From Oehlia diaphana (taxonomy: Eukaryota > Glomeromycota > Glomeromycetes > Glomerales > Glomeraceae), in NCBI GenBank assembly GCA_003833135.1, contig QZLH01000194.1:113335-133617 (forward strand): a DNA stretch of 20,283 nucleotides, written 5' to 3'. The translations under genes and the position numbers were made by a program. This document shows, piece by piece, positions 1 through 9,368 of this stretch. Numbering within the stretch: position 1 is the first letter of the stretch; each line of letters opens with the position of its first letter. The notes under the pieces are model-generated. The model did not search any database. It worked only from the letters and a program-made list of their open reading frames with translations, and had not been told where the DNA came from.

Positions 1-1386
1 ATAGAAAATAATTTCTCAAGCTATGTCGCAGACTTCTGTATGTGGGGCCCTTCCCTTTGGTGGTGGGTCTCATGTCTTATTATCAATGTGACAGTACCTC
101 TGCACGAGTTTGATCACTCACGATATATCGTTAATGTCAGTTGATATTAGGCATGGGGGCTTGAATCTGTCTTTTCTACAAAGCTTACTTAGAGTACTTG
201 AGTCTTCTAATGTATTTTATCACATATTTTATTTTTAGGTAATAAATAACTTAATCTAACAAGAACAAGAAAAGTTTGGAAATCTAAAAATCTGAGAATT
301 TTTTTTTTTATAAAAAAATAAATTCTGAATGAGACTTTTTTTGCACAATATTTTAAAGGCTTTTGTTTAAATTATGCTACAAAGTATTATAATCGAGAAA
401 AATATAAAGATTTAATCAGTAAAATAAAGTATGAATTATATTTTTACTTTTATTAAATTGAACTTATCCTGCTATACAAAACTTACTGTCAATTTTTAAT
501 TAATTACTATAAAATATAGATCACGCACACCATCATTTTTATATTTATTGATAAGATTTGTATATTATTCCCGTAAATAAGATCAGAAGCGGGCCAACCC
601 CAAAAATATTTAATAGTATCAAAAAATCTAAATCCTCTTAAATTTGTTGATAATATTTCTTTCCCATTTTCCAGCCTTTATATATTTGACAACGTATGAA
701 TATACAATAAACGATTGAAGGATAAATCTTCAAATGTCCAATATTCAAGAAAAGAATATTTTTATCGAGATTTGGACAAAAGCAGAAACATATGGCGAAA
801 AGAAATTTTCAATAACCACTTTATTTAAATGCTTTGTAATAAACACGGGCTTCTTTATTTGAAACTACCAAAGTATTACTGGTTTAATTTGCGGATTGGA
901 TGATTCGTCCACGTGATCGCGAACGAAAAATGGCCATAATAGAATTTTCAGATTTTTTTTTAAATTTACTCATACATTTATTCGAGCTTTCACTAATATG
1001 TATGGGCTAAACAATACTTTTAGAATGAAATTAATGAAATTAAGAGTCTATTTAATTATTAGTCACGATTTATTCAAAAAAAAAAAATTTTTTGCCACGC
1101 TTTTTAACAGCCAATACATCTTTTCTTAATTAATAATAATTTTTTATTAGGTTTAGCTAGTTCTTACAGCACTTGTTTTTAATAATAAAAGAGAGAGAGA
1201 GAGAAGTTTTTAATTTTAGAATCTTGCCATTTAAAATAAATAATACATGATTTAAAGATATAAGTTAGATGAGTTTCCCAATCCATATCTGAGATTTACT
1301 GTGCAAAAAAATCTCTAATCCTTTTGCTTGTGCAGCATCTAAATCTCCATGATATACCCAAACCTTCTTCATCTATGTGTTTAAAT
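1..1386. other. Gene-free AT-rich stretch
   Basis: I see no supported gene. Bases 1-180 are clearly richer in GC than the following kilobase and could be a remnant of something, but neither strand gives a convincing reading frame. The rest is AT-rich with A and T runs. A (GA)7 microsatellite lies at 1191-1204, and a short GC-richer patch with a CACGTGATCG motif lies at about 895-935. Confidence 0.6.
1191..1204. repeat. (GA)7 microsatellite
   Basis: Seven GA dinucleotides are seen directly, between an A run and GAAGTTTT. No function is suggested. Confidence 0.9.
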
Positions 1387-2110
1387 TTAACTGATTGCCC
1401 TGTTAAACATTGACAAAAAGTTTGTAGCTGTAGTAACATTAGTATATACTCGTACATAAGGTAGAACTATATAATGGTTATAAATATTAAAATAATAAAA
1501 ATAAGATTTTGTAATTAAAAAAAATAAAAATAAAAAATATGAACTTAATTTATGCTTAGAACTATAAGAATTGACTTCAAATTCATTTATATTGTCTTTA
1601 ACTCTTTTAAATGATAAATCAATTTGGATTGGCTCGAGTTCATGAATTAATTTTGAGATCATGTTTTGTTTGAACACAATGAAGTCTAAGTATTCCTTGG
1701 CCAAGTGGATAATATTCTCATTTTTCCAACAAGATATCGTAATCGACCAATATTGTTGACTGACATATGAATATCTTATAAAATCTCTGTGGCTTGGCTT
1801 TCAATAATTTTCCTAAATTTGATTGTCTTTTAGAACTTATAAATTTAAAATTTAATAAATGCATTTGAAAAAATTTTACCAGAAGTAATAGATCCAGCTT
1901 GTACAGAATTATTTTGTTTAATTTCATTTTTTATTAAGCGTCTGAAGATCATCGTTAATTCCATTAGCAGTTCTTTCAGGAGGAGGTGGTGAATGGTTAT
2001 ACACATCCTTGCAAATAATTACTATTGTTGTAATAATGTGGAACTAAAGGTGTAAAGAGTATACCACATTTGTTCACTAATTTGTCGAAAAATATGACCA
2101 TCAGTGTATA
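1387..2110 (-). pseudogene. Decayed coding-like region, family unknown
   Basis: Read on the minus strand from about 2110 down to 1387, several fragments look protein-like but lie in different frames. One near 1930-2030 reads IVIICKDVYNHSPPPPERTA, suggesting a hydrophobic stretch followed by a proline cluster. Open frames of 69 and 105 codons follow at 1927-1718 and 1704-1387. The second begins with a charged stretch containing HELEPIQIDLSFKRVKDN and ends with a hydrophobic, tyrosine-rich segment. I do not recognise a family. The frame changes may reflect unspliced introns, frameshifts, or simple AT-rich chance. It could belong with the minus-strand remnant at 2557-2860. Treat it as a weak call. 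Confidence 0.25.
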
Positions 2111-2556
2111 TATATACATATTTATATACTTAATACGTGTTTTTCTAAAAAAAAAAAATAATAATAATTTTAAAAAAATTTAATTAAAATAAAATAATTG
2201 AAATAAATAGTAAATAATCTCAAACAATAAGCATATTTACACATAATTTCTGGTGAGAACTTCGTGAAGCAATTGTTGTACAATGTTTTAATGAGTTTTG
2301 TTCTTCCTATTATATTGAAGAATACGGTTATTATCCCTTAAAACTTTAAGCTTGTTTATTTAAAAATTAAAATTTACCATTGTAGCACTACCATGAATAT
2401 CTTAAGCCATGATCAGTTTAGGTTTCCAGAACATGGAATCCCATTTCTATGAAATTGGCATTTAGATTCTATGCTTCACAGGATAAAGTCTAAATACAAA
2501 TGAATCAGTTAAAGTAATTTATTTTTAAAAAAAAAGGATTATAAATTTATACATAC

Positions 2557-2860
2557 GTCTAGTTCTTTGGCTTTCTGTTTCGGCCTGTTCATTATTACAA
2601 ATTTCTTTCCAGTATTCAGAATCTGCACTATGGCTTAGTCGCTTAGATTATATTTTTAGTTCAACAAATTCGCAATGTTTACGTGATCGATCTGGACTAC
2701 TTTGAATTGAACTTTGGTCTCCACTCGGCCACTCCTAAAGAATATTGAATCTAAAAATAATTGCAAAAAAAAAAAAATTTTAATTTATTTTTTATAAAAT
2801 TGTACGATCATTAAACTTATTAAATAAATTCTCACATTCTCTCAGCAGCCTCTTATTCCA
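2557..2860 (-). pseudogene. Fragment of a highly charged protein gene
   Basis: A minus-strand exon-like block runs from 2734 down to 2557. It is preceded by an acceptor-like TTCTTTAG and followed by a canonical donor GTATGT at 2556. It reads 59 codons, starting EWPSGDQSSIQSSPDRSRKH and ending WKEICNNEQAETESQRTRR, with one in-frame TAA at 2650-2648. A further coding-like piece upstream at about 2850-2793 reads TDWNKRLLRECENLFNKFND after an ATTACAG acceptor. The composition is that of real protein (charged and low in the residues that AT-rich DNA gives by chance). From memory it resembles the charged region of lineage-specific Glomeromycotina proteins, but I cannot name the family. The stop and the lack of a clean continuation past 2557 suggest a pseudogene. 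Confidence 0.45.
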
Positions 2861-3357
2861 ATCTGTAATATTATATAATACAATACAATTTTACGCGCTA
2901 TAGTATTGTATGTAATATTTAAGCCACAACCATTATGTCACTATATTACGTTAGTATGATAGCGATAAGTATGGTAATTATGCCGATCATATTTAGACAA
3001 TCATACTACGCTGATTTACTATTTATCCAAAAAATTCTAATAAAGAACTAAGAACCAGCTACCAATATCTCCAATATCTTATACCTTATAACGAATCACC
3101 TTTCCATATTATTACTATTTATAGTAGTAATTTTAATTTCTATCATATCCTTTATATAATATAGAATGTAGATCCTTCCTTTTTTGGTAGTTCCATTAAG
3201 CATTATGTAATTCCGAATCGTAAATAGGTGGTTAATCTGGTCTTGATTTAAGCATGACGAAGATCAGAAAAATAAATTTAATAATTATTAATATATATCG
3301 TGTAACCACCAGTTTGCTTTTTATATTTTCTTTCTAATTTTTACATTATCTTAAAAT
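2861..3357. other. Intergenic DNA upstream of the Gag-like/MIR gene
   Basis: No gene is seen. An imperfect hairpin lies at 2879-2910, with TACAATAC (2879-2886) opposite GTATTGTA (2903-2910) around an ACGCGC-containing loop. The 100 or so bases just upstream of the start at 3358 presumably hold the promoter and 5' leader. No single TATA element stands out from the AT-rich background. Confidence 0.5.
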
Positions 3358-4633
3358 ATGGATTTTCCAAAGTATGATGGAAATGTTAATCCAAATGAAT
3401 GGATAAACGATATTCAAAAATATTTGAGACTTAAGAATATTAGTAATAAATATAATGAACATTTAGAGATTGCTATATTATTAATAGATTCTTCAATATC
3501 ACTTCCACCAGGAATCGATAGTTTCGGTAAACTACGTAAAGCACTTAGAGAAGATATTTCTTTTACAATATTTAAGAATACCAATAAAAGAAAGTTACAA
3601 TCATTAAAATATATACCTGAAAGTAGTTCTGGCGATACTTCAAAATTCATTTCTACTTTTCGTAAATTATGTTATAATGCAGAAATTAATGATATAGAAG
3701 AACAAAAGAAATATCTTAATAAATCACTTCCAATGAATGAATATTTTTCAGAAGAATTTTATGAAAGAGTGAAATATGTAAATTCAACTAATGAATTAAT
3801 TAGAGAATTTGAAAATATTGTTGCAGAAGAATCAATAATGATTAAAAGTGAATCTATTGTAGCATTAAAACATGTTTCTACAGGAAATTATTTAAGTTCA
3901 ATTAGTGATTTACGTTATACAACTGGAAGCACAAGTCAAATGGTATGATTTTTTATATTATAATTTTTTAAGTAATATACTTTTAATTAATATTTAGAAC
4001 TTTTTAGATTTTTGCAGGAAGTCCAGTACCTAATCCAAATTCATTATGGAAAATTAAATTTGACAAAGAATTAGCCTCTTATGCTGATACTCCTATAAAG
4101 TTACAACATGTCAAATCCAATAAATTTCTTGGAATATATTATTATGAATATGATAATAATGGCAGATATGTTGATGATTATCATTTATCTCCCTCAACAA
4201 ATCATACAGAAGGTAATAAATTAGGCTACATTTTGCTTCATCTTGTTTATTAAATCTATAATAATTATTATATTTATTAATTTCAGTGAGTTGTAATAAT
4301 CCTAAGGATGATAAATATTGGTTTGAGGATTGGAAATTCTATCATAGTAAATTAGAACAAGGTTATTTAATGTCAAATGATATTATTAATCTTAGCGTTA
4401 AAAAATCTACTCAAAGTAGTTTAGTTGAATTCCTACGTAGTCGCGATGTTCAATTTACTATTGGAGATGATACTTTTCAAGAAGTTATTTGCCATAATGA
4501 AAGATTAGGAAATGATGATGACGTAAGTAAACTTATTTTATCTAATTTATTATTTAAATTATTAAATTTTTCTTTTCTTTTCCAGTGGTGTATTGAACTT
4601 ATTAAACAACATGTTTGGGCTGTAGATATGTGA
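3358..4633 (+). CDS. Gag-like N-terminal / MIR domain fusion protein
   Basis: I join four exons: 3358-3942, 4008-4212, 4287-4522 and 4586-4633, giving 1074 nt and 357 residues. Each intron has a GT donor (GTATGA, GTAATA, GTAAGT) and an AG acceptor. The acceptor at 4007 was chosen over 3997 and 4017 because it alone keeps the frame open. Residues 1-165 begin MDFPKYDGNVNPNEWINDIQ and have the F-x-G-x-x-x-P-x-x-W layout and helical character of retrotransposon Gag. They carry no zinc knuckle. Residues from about 170 (ALKHVSTGNYLSS) to the end (WCIELIKQHVWAVDM) resemble a MIR region: LKHV-TG-YLSS, IFAGSP, LWKI, IKLQHVKSNKFLG. MIR domains are beta-trefoils known from protein O-mannosyltransferases and from IP3 and ryanodine receptors. 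There is no transmembrane segment or signal peptide, so a soluble cytoplasmic protein is inferred. Its function is unknown. Similar MIR proteins are, from memory, numerous in Rhizophagus. A decayed sister copy lies immediately downstream. Confidence 0.85.
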
Positions 4634-4965
4634 TTATATGTGATTAAATTATTTTATAATCAATTAACTGTTAAGAAAATTGATTCATTTATACTGGATT
4701 ATATAATAGATTAATAGATGTATCAAAGATTTTAACTTTATGTGATATTATATTATTATCAGAAATGATAATTATCTTTAAAATATTTCTCAAACTTTTA
4801 AACACCATGACTTAATAAGTTAATTATTGAACAGACTAATAGTATGTAACGCTTATCATGACATAATAAACTAGTTAATTTAGCAGTGATGGTAGATAAT
4901 TTTTGTCTTTTTTTTAAATTTCAATTTTATATTCTTTTCTAATTTTCACGCGATTTTATAAAAAA
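4634..4965. other. Intergenic spacer between MIR copies
   Basis: No gene is seen. It presumably holds the 3' untranslated region of the upstream gene and the ancestral promoter of the downstream decayed copy. It is uniformly AT-rich. Confidence 0.5.
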
Positions 4966-5912
4966 ATGGATTTTTCAAAAATATTAATGGATAATCTTGG
5001 AGCTCAAAATTTTTTGTGGTGAACATAGTACGATTGTACGAATGGATCTTTGAATGAATCTTTGCATTATTAGTAGATTCTAGTATTTTACTCCCAATCG
5101 ATAGTTTTTAAGATCTTTGCAAGCACTTAAAGAGCATATTCTTTCAAGAGTATTTAAATACCACAATTACATTTAAAATGTCCCAATGACAAGCCTCTCT
5201 TGTACATCGCAACATTGTTATGGTGGATGTAAAAATTGAAGTGGTGAAAGGGAGTGATTACAGTTAAAGGAAAAGGAAATACAAAATTTGTATTAATTGT
5301 AAAAGAAGTTGTGCAATCTGTTCAATCACTAATAGAACATCCCCATAATTGCTCAATTTTCTTATATCAATTATTTTATAATGCAAAAAAAAAGAACAAA
5401 TGAAATGTCTTAGTAAATCAAGAAATGAATTATACAAAATATTGGAAAATGTAAACTCAACTAATGATCCAAATTTTTTTTTATGGAAAATTAAGAATTA
5501 TCTACTTATAATAGTTATAATTGCCATAATATACTTCAAGAAACTTTTTAGATTTGTTACAATTTTATAGAAACTGTGTAAGTCTCTTCAACTAATTTAT
5601 ACATTAGGTAAAAAATTAAGTGAATTTTTGGAAATTAGTACTATAATTGCTGTCCATTTATTATGCCATAATTACGTTACATCAGGTAGATATTAAGTGA
5701 TTTATTGATTGGATTGGACGGTTTTTTAAAAATATAACATTCCTTGAAAGTTATGACTGCGTAAAAATTCAACTGTACAATTTGATTTTATTGTTAGAAC
5801 TTTACGACTCCAAAAGTTCCGTACCGTACTTGCCCTATATATATTATAGGTCCAAATAACTATTATATTAATTGGACATTAATAAATGAACATGCTATTT
5901 AGGCTCAAGAAT
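4966..5912 (+). pseudogene. Decayed tandem copy of Gag-like/MIR gene
   Basis: Several blocks align by eye with the intact gene at 3358, in order. The start (4966, MDFSK) matches MDFPK. Bases 5046-5165, with TTATTAGTAGATTCTAGTATT and ATCGATAGTTT, match 3455-3575. TTTTATAATGCA and GTAAACTCAACTAATGA near 5370-5466 match 3669-3792. TTATGGAAAATTAAG near 5480 matches the MIR LWKIK segment. The end, near 5868-5905, reads NWTLINEHAI and matches the WCIELIKQHVWA terminus. Stops and frameshifts are scattered throughout, so no product is expected. Between about 5185 and 5355 it carries roughly 150 bases with no counterpart in the intact gene. The tandem arrangement in the same orientation suggests local duplication followed by decay. 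Confidence 0.75.
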
Positions 5913-5979
5913 TTTGTCTAAAAATAATAATAAACTGAGACACTTGATATTAAATTTAAGTAAGATTTTGATTCTACAG

Positions 5980-6161
5980 TACATCCATTTACAACTTTTT
6001 CTAGAGCAATCATGGTTACATATTTTTGGATTAGTGATAATTGGGTTCAGAAGAGATGAATTTGATTTTTGGGCTGTTGATTTATATACTTTTATTGCTA
6101 GTATATTCCTTGTAATTGTTTTACAAAATATGTTGTTTAACTTGATTGCTTATATGAGGTA

Positions 6162-6193
<32 letters not shown>

Positions 6194-6196
6194 TTT

Positions 6197-6235
<39 letters not shown>

Positions 6236-7030
6236 TTTTTTTTTTTTTTTTTTTTTTTGACAATTTAGTATTTAATATTCTCTTCAACTTGATTGCTTAT
6301 CTTTTAGTGGAGTTTATGAAGAAGTAAAGACATATTTTATTAAAACATCGAGCAAATTTCATAGTGAAGCAGTACATCACATTCATTTTCGAATCCTGAA
6401 CCTGAACCCTAAAACACTTCTGGAGACGATTCAATGTAGCACTTTCAGTCTCAGTAAACTCAGTAAGGAGAAGAGGGCTCGGGAATTGAGGGTATTTGTT
6501 CCTTGCTTAGAATAAACGCGAATATATATGACAAGATACCCAGTACGTTGGAGAATGTATGGATGCCTTGTAAGTTCTTAATCATAATCTTTAATTTTAC
6601 TTGGCAATATATATTTATCATCTTGATCAATTAAAAATTTTGAAGAATGGTTTATAGCATAAAAAAAAATAAAAAAGAGAGATGAAGGTGCTAATTACGA
6701 TGATTTGAGTATTTATGCAACGAATTTTTAGGGAAAGAAATTATGATAAATTTTCAATTTGGAAATATGATGATGATACTATTAAAGCGAGAATTAAAAA
6801 TTTTAAAAATATTGGTAATGACATGTGAAGATAAAACTTCAATTGAAAAAATTAAAGAGATTGAAAACATGTAAATTGATTTAAAATAAATTAAAAAATG
6901 ACATCAGTGAAATATTTATTTTCTGAAGTATGCTAACGTGTTGTATAACAATATGACAACTGACAAGTTTGTGAAACTTTGTGGTACGGTTGAAAAATTG
7001 CATTATGAATTAGAGGAATTAGAGAGTAAA
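5980..7030 (+). pseudogene. Decayed 3' part of a TRP-like ion channel gene
   Basis: The pieces in order are as follows. WISDNWVQ near 6027 is followed by a one-base frame change. DEFDFWAVDLYTFIAS then leads into a hydrophobic segment, IFLVIVLQNML, that resembles the last pore-lining helix of ion-transport-family channels. A GT-AG intron at 6159-6307 follows and is spliced in frame to SGVYEEVKTYF. Then comes a charged stretch ending VHHIHF, with a frame change into NPEPEP. Near 6640 there is NFEEW, then GANYDDLSIYATNF, a stop, and near 6740 a charged block YDKFSIWKYDDDTIKARIKN. This order (last helix, GVYE, EAVHHIHF-NPEPEP, FEEW, acidic linker, coiled tail) is what I recall from the expanded ion-transport-domain family of Rhizophagus. 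The pore region and earlier helices are missing, and stops and frameshifts break the frame, so it is a pseudogene. It abuts the decayed MIR copy with no spacer. Confidence 0.65.
6159..6307 (+). repeat. Intron expanded by a poly-T tract
   Basis: This intron of the channel pseudogene starts GTAAGC and ends CTTTTAG. About 95 of its bases (6164-6258) are T with only three interruptions. Its 3' end repeats 15 bases of the upstream exon (AACTTGATTGCTTAT at 6139-6153 and 6286-6300). The length of the homopolymer is uncertain in any assembly. Confidence 0.8.
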
Positions 7031-7639
7031 TTTTATTTTAATTCATTTTAAACAGTAATTCTGTAAATTTTTTTATTTTTTATTTATTTATTTAGGCCCC
7101 TCTATGTAAAGGCTAATTTTCTAGTGCAATAAATAACTGTTTTATTAATATTTGCGTTTATTATAAATTTTCACTAAGTTTTGGATCAGTTCATACAATT
7201 GCTAATCCTTATTCTTAGAACATGGATTACTCAACGAAGCCTACATATTTTTGAAAAATAATCTTTTTTTTGCATATATGTTTCATTTTTTGTATATCTC
7301 GAATTTCAAATAAGGATCATGAAATTAATTAAAATGTAAATAGTATGTAAATGATTAATTAATGATAAAGAAACTGAATTGTCATAATTTTTAAAAATTG
7401 TAATGAAAACAAAAGTAAAAATTAAAAAGTTACTAAAAAATTTAAATAATTCTATGGCGTCCAAGAACACACTGCGTATATAAATATTACCAGTTTGTTA
7501 TTGTCCTATAAAATTAAAGAGTACTGATGTATAAGTAACACGCCTTGTTCTACTTTCATCTTTATCACTTTAAAATACAGGAGAAGTGGTAGAAGCACGA
7601 AAAAATTTGCTGTAAAAATAAAAGTAGAAGAGAGTTAGC
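7031..7639. other. Gene-free AT-rich stretch
   Basis: No gene is supported. The stretch follows the decayed channel tail and precedes the minus-strand remnant. A TTTATTTATTTATTTAGG stretch near 7080-7096 looks like an intron acceptor but has no convincing exon behind it. Confidence 0.5.
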
Positions 7640-8491
7640 TTTCGCTAAGTACTCCAGAATTTCATTCTGCCATCTGGTAGGGTGACGTGAGGCAGTATCC
7701 TTCTAAAGTATCAGGTACCATAACGAAGCAGTGCGGATCTTCTTCCTATATATTAGTGTCGATATTTTCACCGTCCGTTCCTGAAAACTGCACAATAAAA
7801 GGTATAGCTACGAGTATCTATTTGAAAGAACTTACAAAAACACAGCTTTAGGTTATTGTGTCCTTTCACTGACATCTCTCCTGGACACACAGAGATTTGT
7901 TATCATCCAGAAATTCTGAAAACAGAGAAGGACGTTCACAGTAAAACTGTGGCCACGAAGCGCTTCCAGTTCTCTGAATCCAAAAGTCCTCAATGAGAAC
8001 AAATTAACTGCATGAAAGTGTTGAGAAAGGTACATAACTATTCCTCATTGCGGAATAGTAGATCTCAACCTGAGAAGATCTTATTCGTATCTCAGCCAGG
8101 TCCGTCAGTTAACAGAGTTATCATAGATAGACCTGCCAGCTCACAAGGTTGCCGTAACTTCCTTGATCATTGCATCCACTTGTTCACCTTTACCAGAAAT
8201 GATCTCTTTAGCTTTACAAAAATGGTTTGACGTACCTCTCACTTCTTGTCTCTCACTTTTTTCTTCCAACTCTTGTCTCACATACTTTCTTTCTTTCCAT
8301 TTATATACTCTTTTGAAGAAGCAGAATAGAGAATAGAACGAAATTTTTATCCAAAAATTATGTAAGAGCCGGAGATAATTATTGTGAAAGTTGAGAGATG
8401 GGATAAAATTATGAAAAATTATAAGAGCCGGGAGGTAATTATTGTGTAAGTTTAAAGATGGGATAAAATTATAAAAAATTATTGCGAAAGT
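7640..8491 (-). pseudogene. Decayed coding-like region, family unknown
   Basis: On the minus strand one frame is open from 8491 to 8144 (116 codons). It includes KYVRQELEEKSERQEVRG and AKEIISGKGEQVDAMIKEV. It then continues to 7853 interrupted only by stops at 8143, 8107, 8083 and 8047. A canonical intron, donor GTAAG at 7835 and acceptor GTGCAG ending at 7788, follows. A second exon reaches about 7640. Two frames compete across exon 1 and intron. A third frame reads SLFSEFLDDNKSLCVQERCQ and splices in phase into SGTDGENIDTNI, then a stop, then EEDPHCFVMVPDTLEGY. I cannot decide which frame was original. No family is recognised. The first part of the open frame translates a 60-bp tandem repeat. 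Confidence 0.4.
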
Positions 8492-8500
8492 TTAGTAAAA
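8357..8500. repeat. 60-bp tandem repeat, about 2.3 copies
   Basis: TAAGAGCCGG recurs at 8363 and 8422, GGATAAAATTAT at 8401 and 8461, and AATTATTG with GTTTA or GTTGA between them. The period is 60 bases, a multiple of three, and copies differ at several positions. Read on the minus strand, the repeat gives FIPSLN(L/F)HNNYL in each copy within a long open frame. Confidence 0.85.
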
Positions 8501-8917
8501 AAATGGGTCTTTTTATAATATTTTTAGTTGTACAAGATAACAATATAGACTTTTTTCTTATTGTTATTAGTAACTGTGACTGAGTTTGTATCTTATGATC
8601 TTATGTAAAAGTTTGCATGACTCACTGCAAAATTTTCGCGTAAAAGTAAAAAAATTGTTAATATACTTAATCAGAACTATATTGGTAGTGTAATGAGTCA
8701 CTGCAAAATTTCTATTTTTTATAATAAATATAAGTTATGACTCATGAAAAAGCTTGCTGGGAGTCTATGATTTTTACGGCGCAGCCTATAATTAATTATA
8801 CTGTTATTATACCGTTTCTTTAATAATAGTTCAAATATATGAAGCATGTTTATACAATTATTCAAAAAAAAATCTCAAAATATTGTTATCAAACTAGTAA
8901 ACGGGAACCGTTGTAAG
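8501..8917. other. Gene-free AT-rich stretch
   Basis: No gene is seen. A direct repeat CACTGCAAAATTT occurs at 8623 and 8699, each preceded by a TGACTCA or TGAGT motif. This may be a small duplication. Confidence 0.5.
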
Positions 8918-9091
8918 TCCGGAGCGAGGTTAACATATATCAAAAATGGTCTACTAATTAACAGAATAACGCCCTGGAATTCCAGTAATTTTCTGCTGAT
9001 TAGCAGCATAACGCCTTAGAATTCCGGGGCACGTGATCGATCATTTTTCATAGTGCTTAGACATATATAGTCCTTCGCATTCGCTCCGGAC
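8918..9091. mobile_element. Small element with 11-bp terminal inverted repeats
   Basis: GTCCGGAGCGA at 8918-8928 is the exact reverse complement of TCGCTCCGGAC at 9081-9091. The 174-base interval has no coding capacity and is GC-richer than its surroundings. Inside it are two diverged direct repeats, AGAATAACGCCCTGGAATTCC (8963) and AGCATAACGCCTTAGAATTCC (9005), with a period of 42. I infer a non-autonomous, MITE-like repeat. No target-site duplication is obvious, so the boundaries are uncertain. Confidence 0.5.
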
Positions 9092-9368
9092 AATGACAAA
9101 AATATTCTTACGGCTGATGAACAAAATCGTGTATCAATAGTGTAAAGTGAATTGATTTTCAAGTATTTACTTCAAAAGAATAAATCGAAAAGGATATTAT
9201 ATTTAGAATTCATTCGCAATTAGCTTTGGCTGGCATAATTCTTTTTCGATTCTCACTAGAAGGAATATGTTGATTAATACAAATAAGCCATCACCAAACC
9301 GAAACCTTTTTTCATTCTTTTTCTGGTTTTAAACTGAAATTTTTTTAGATACTTTTTCTTTTTTGTAG

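Noticed and set aside
1690..1710. TGGCCAAGTGG resembling a tRNA A box
   Set aside because: No B box (GGTTCGA-type) and no cloverleaf follow within 80 bases.
3414..3650. Minus-strand 78-codon frame
   Set aside because: It is antisense to the well-supported first exon of the Gag-like/MIR gene.
8012..8230. Plus-strand 72-codon frame
   Set aside because: It is opposite the longer minus-strand coding-like region, with no splice or start support of its own.
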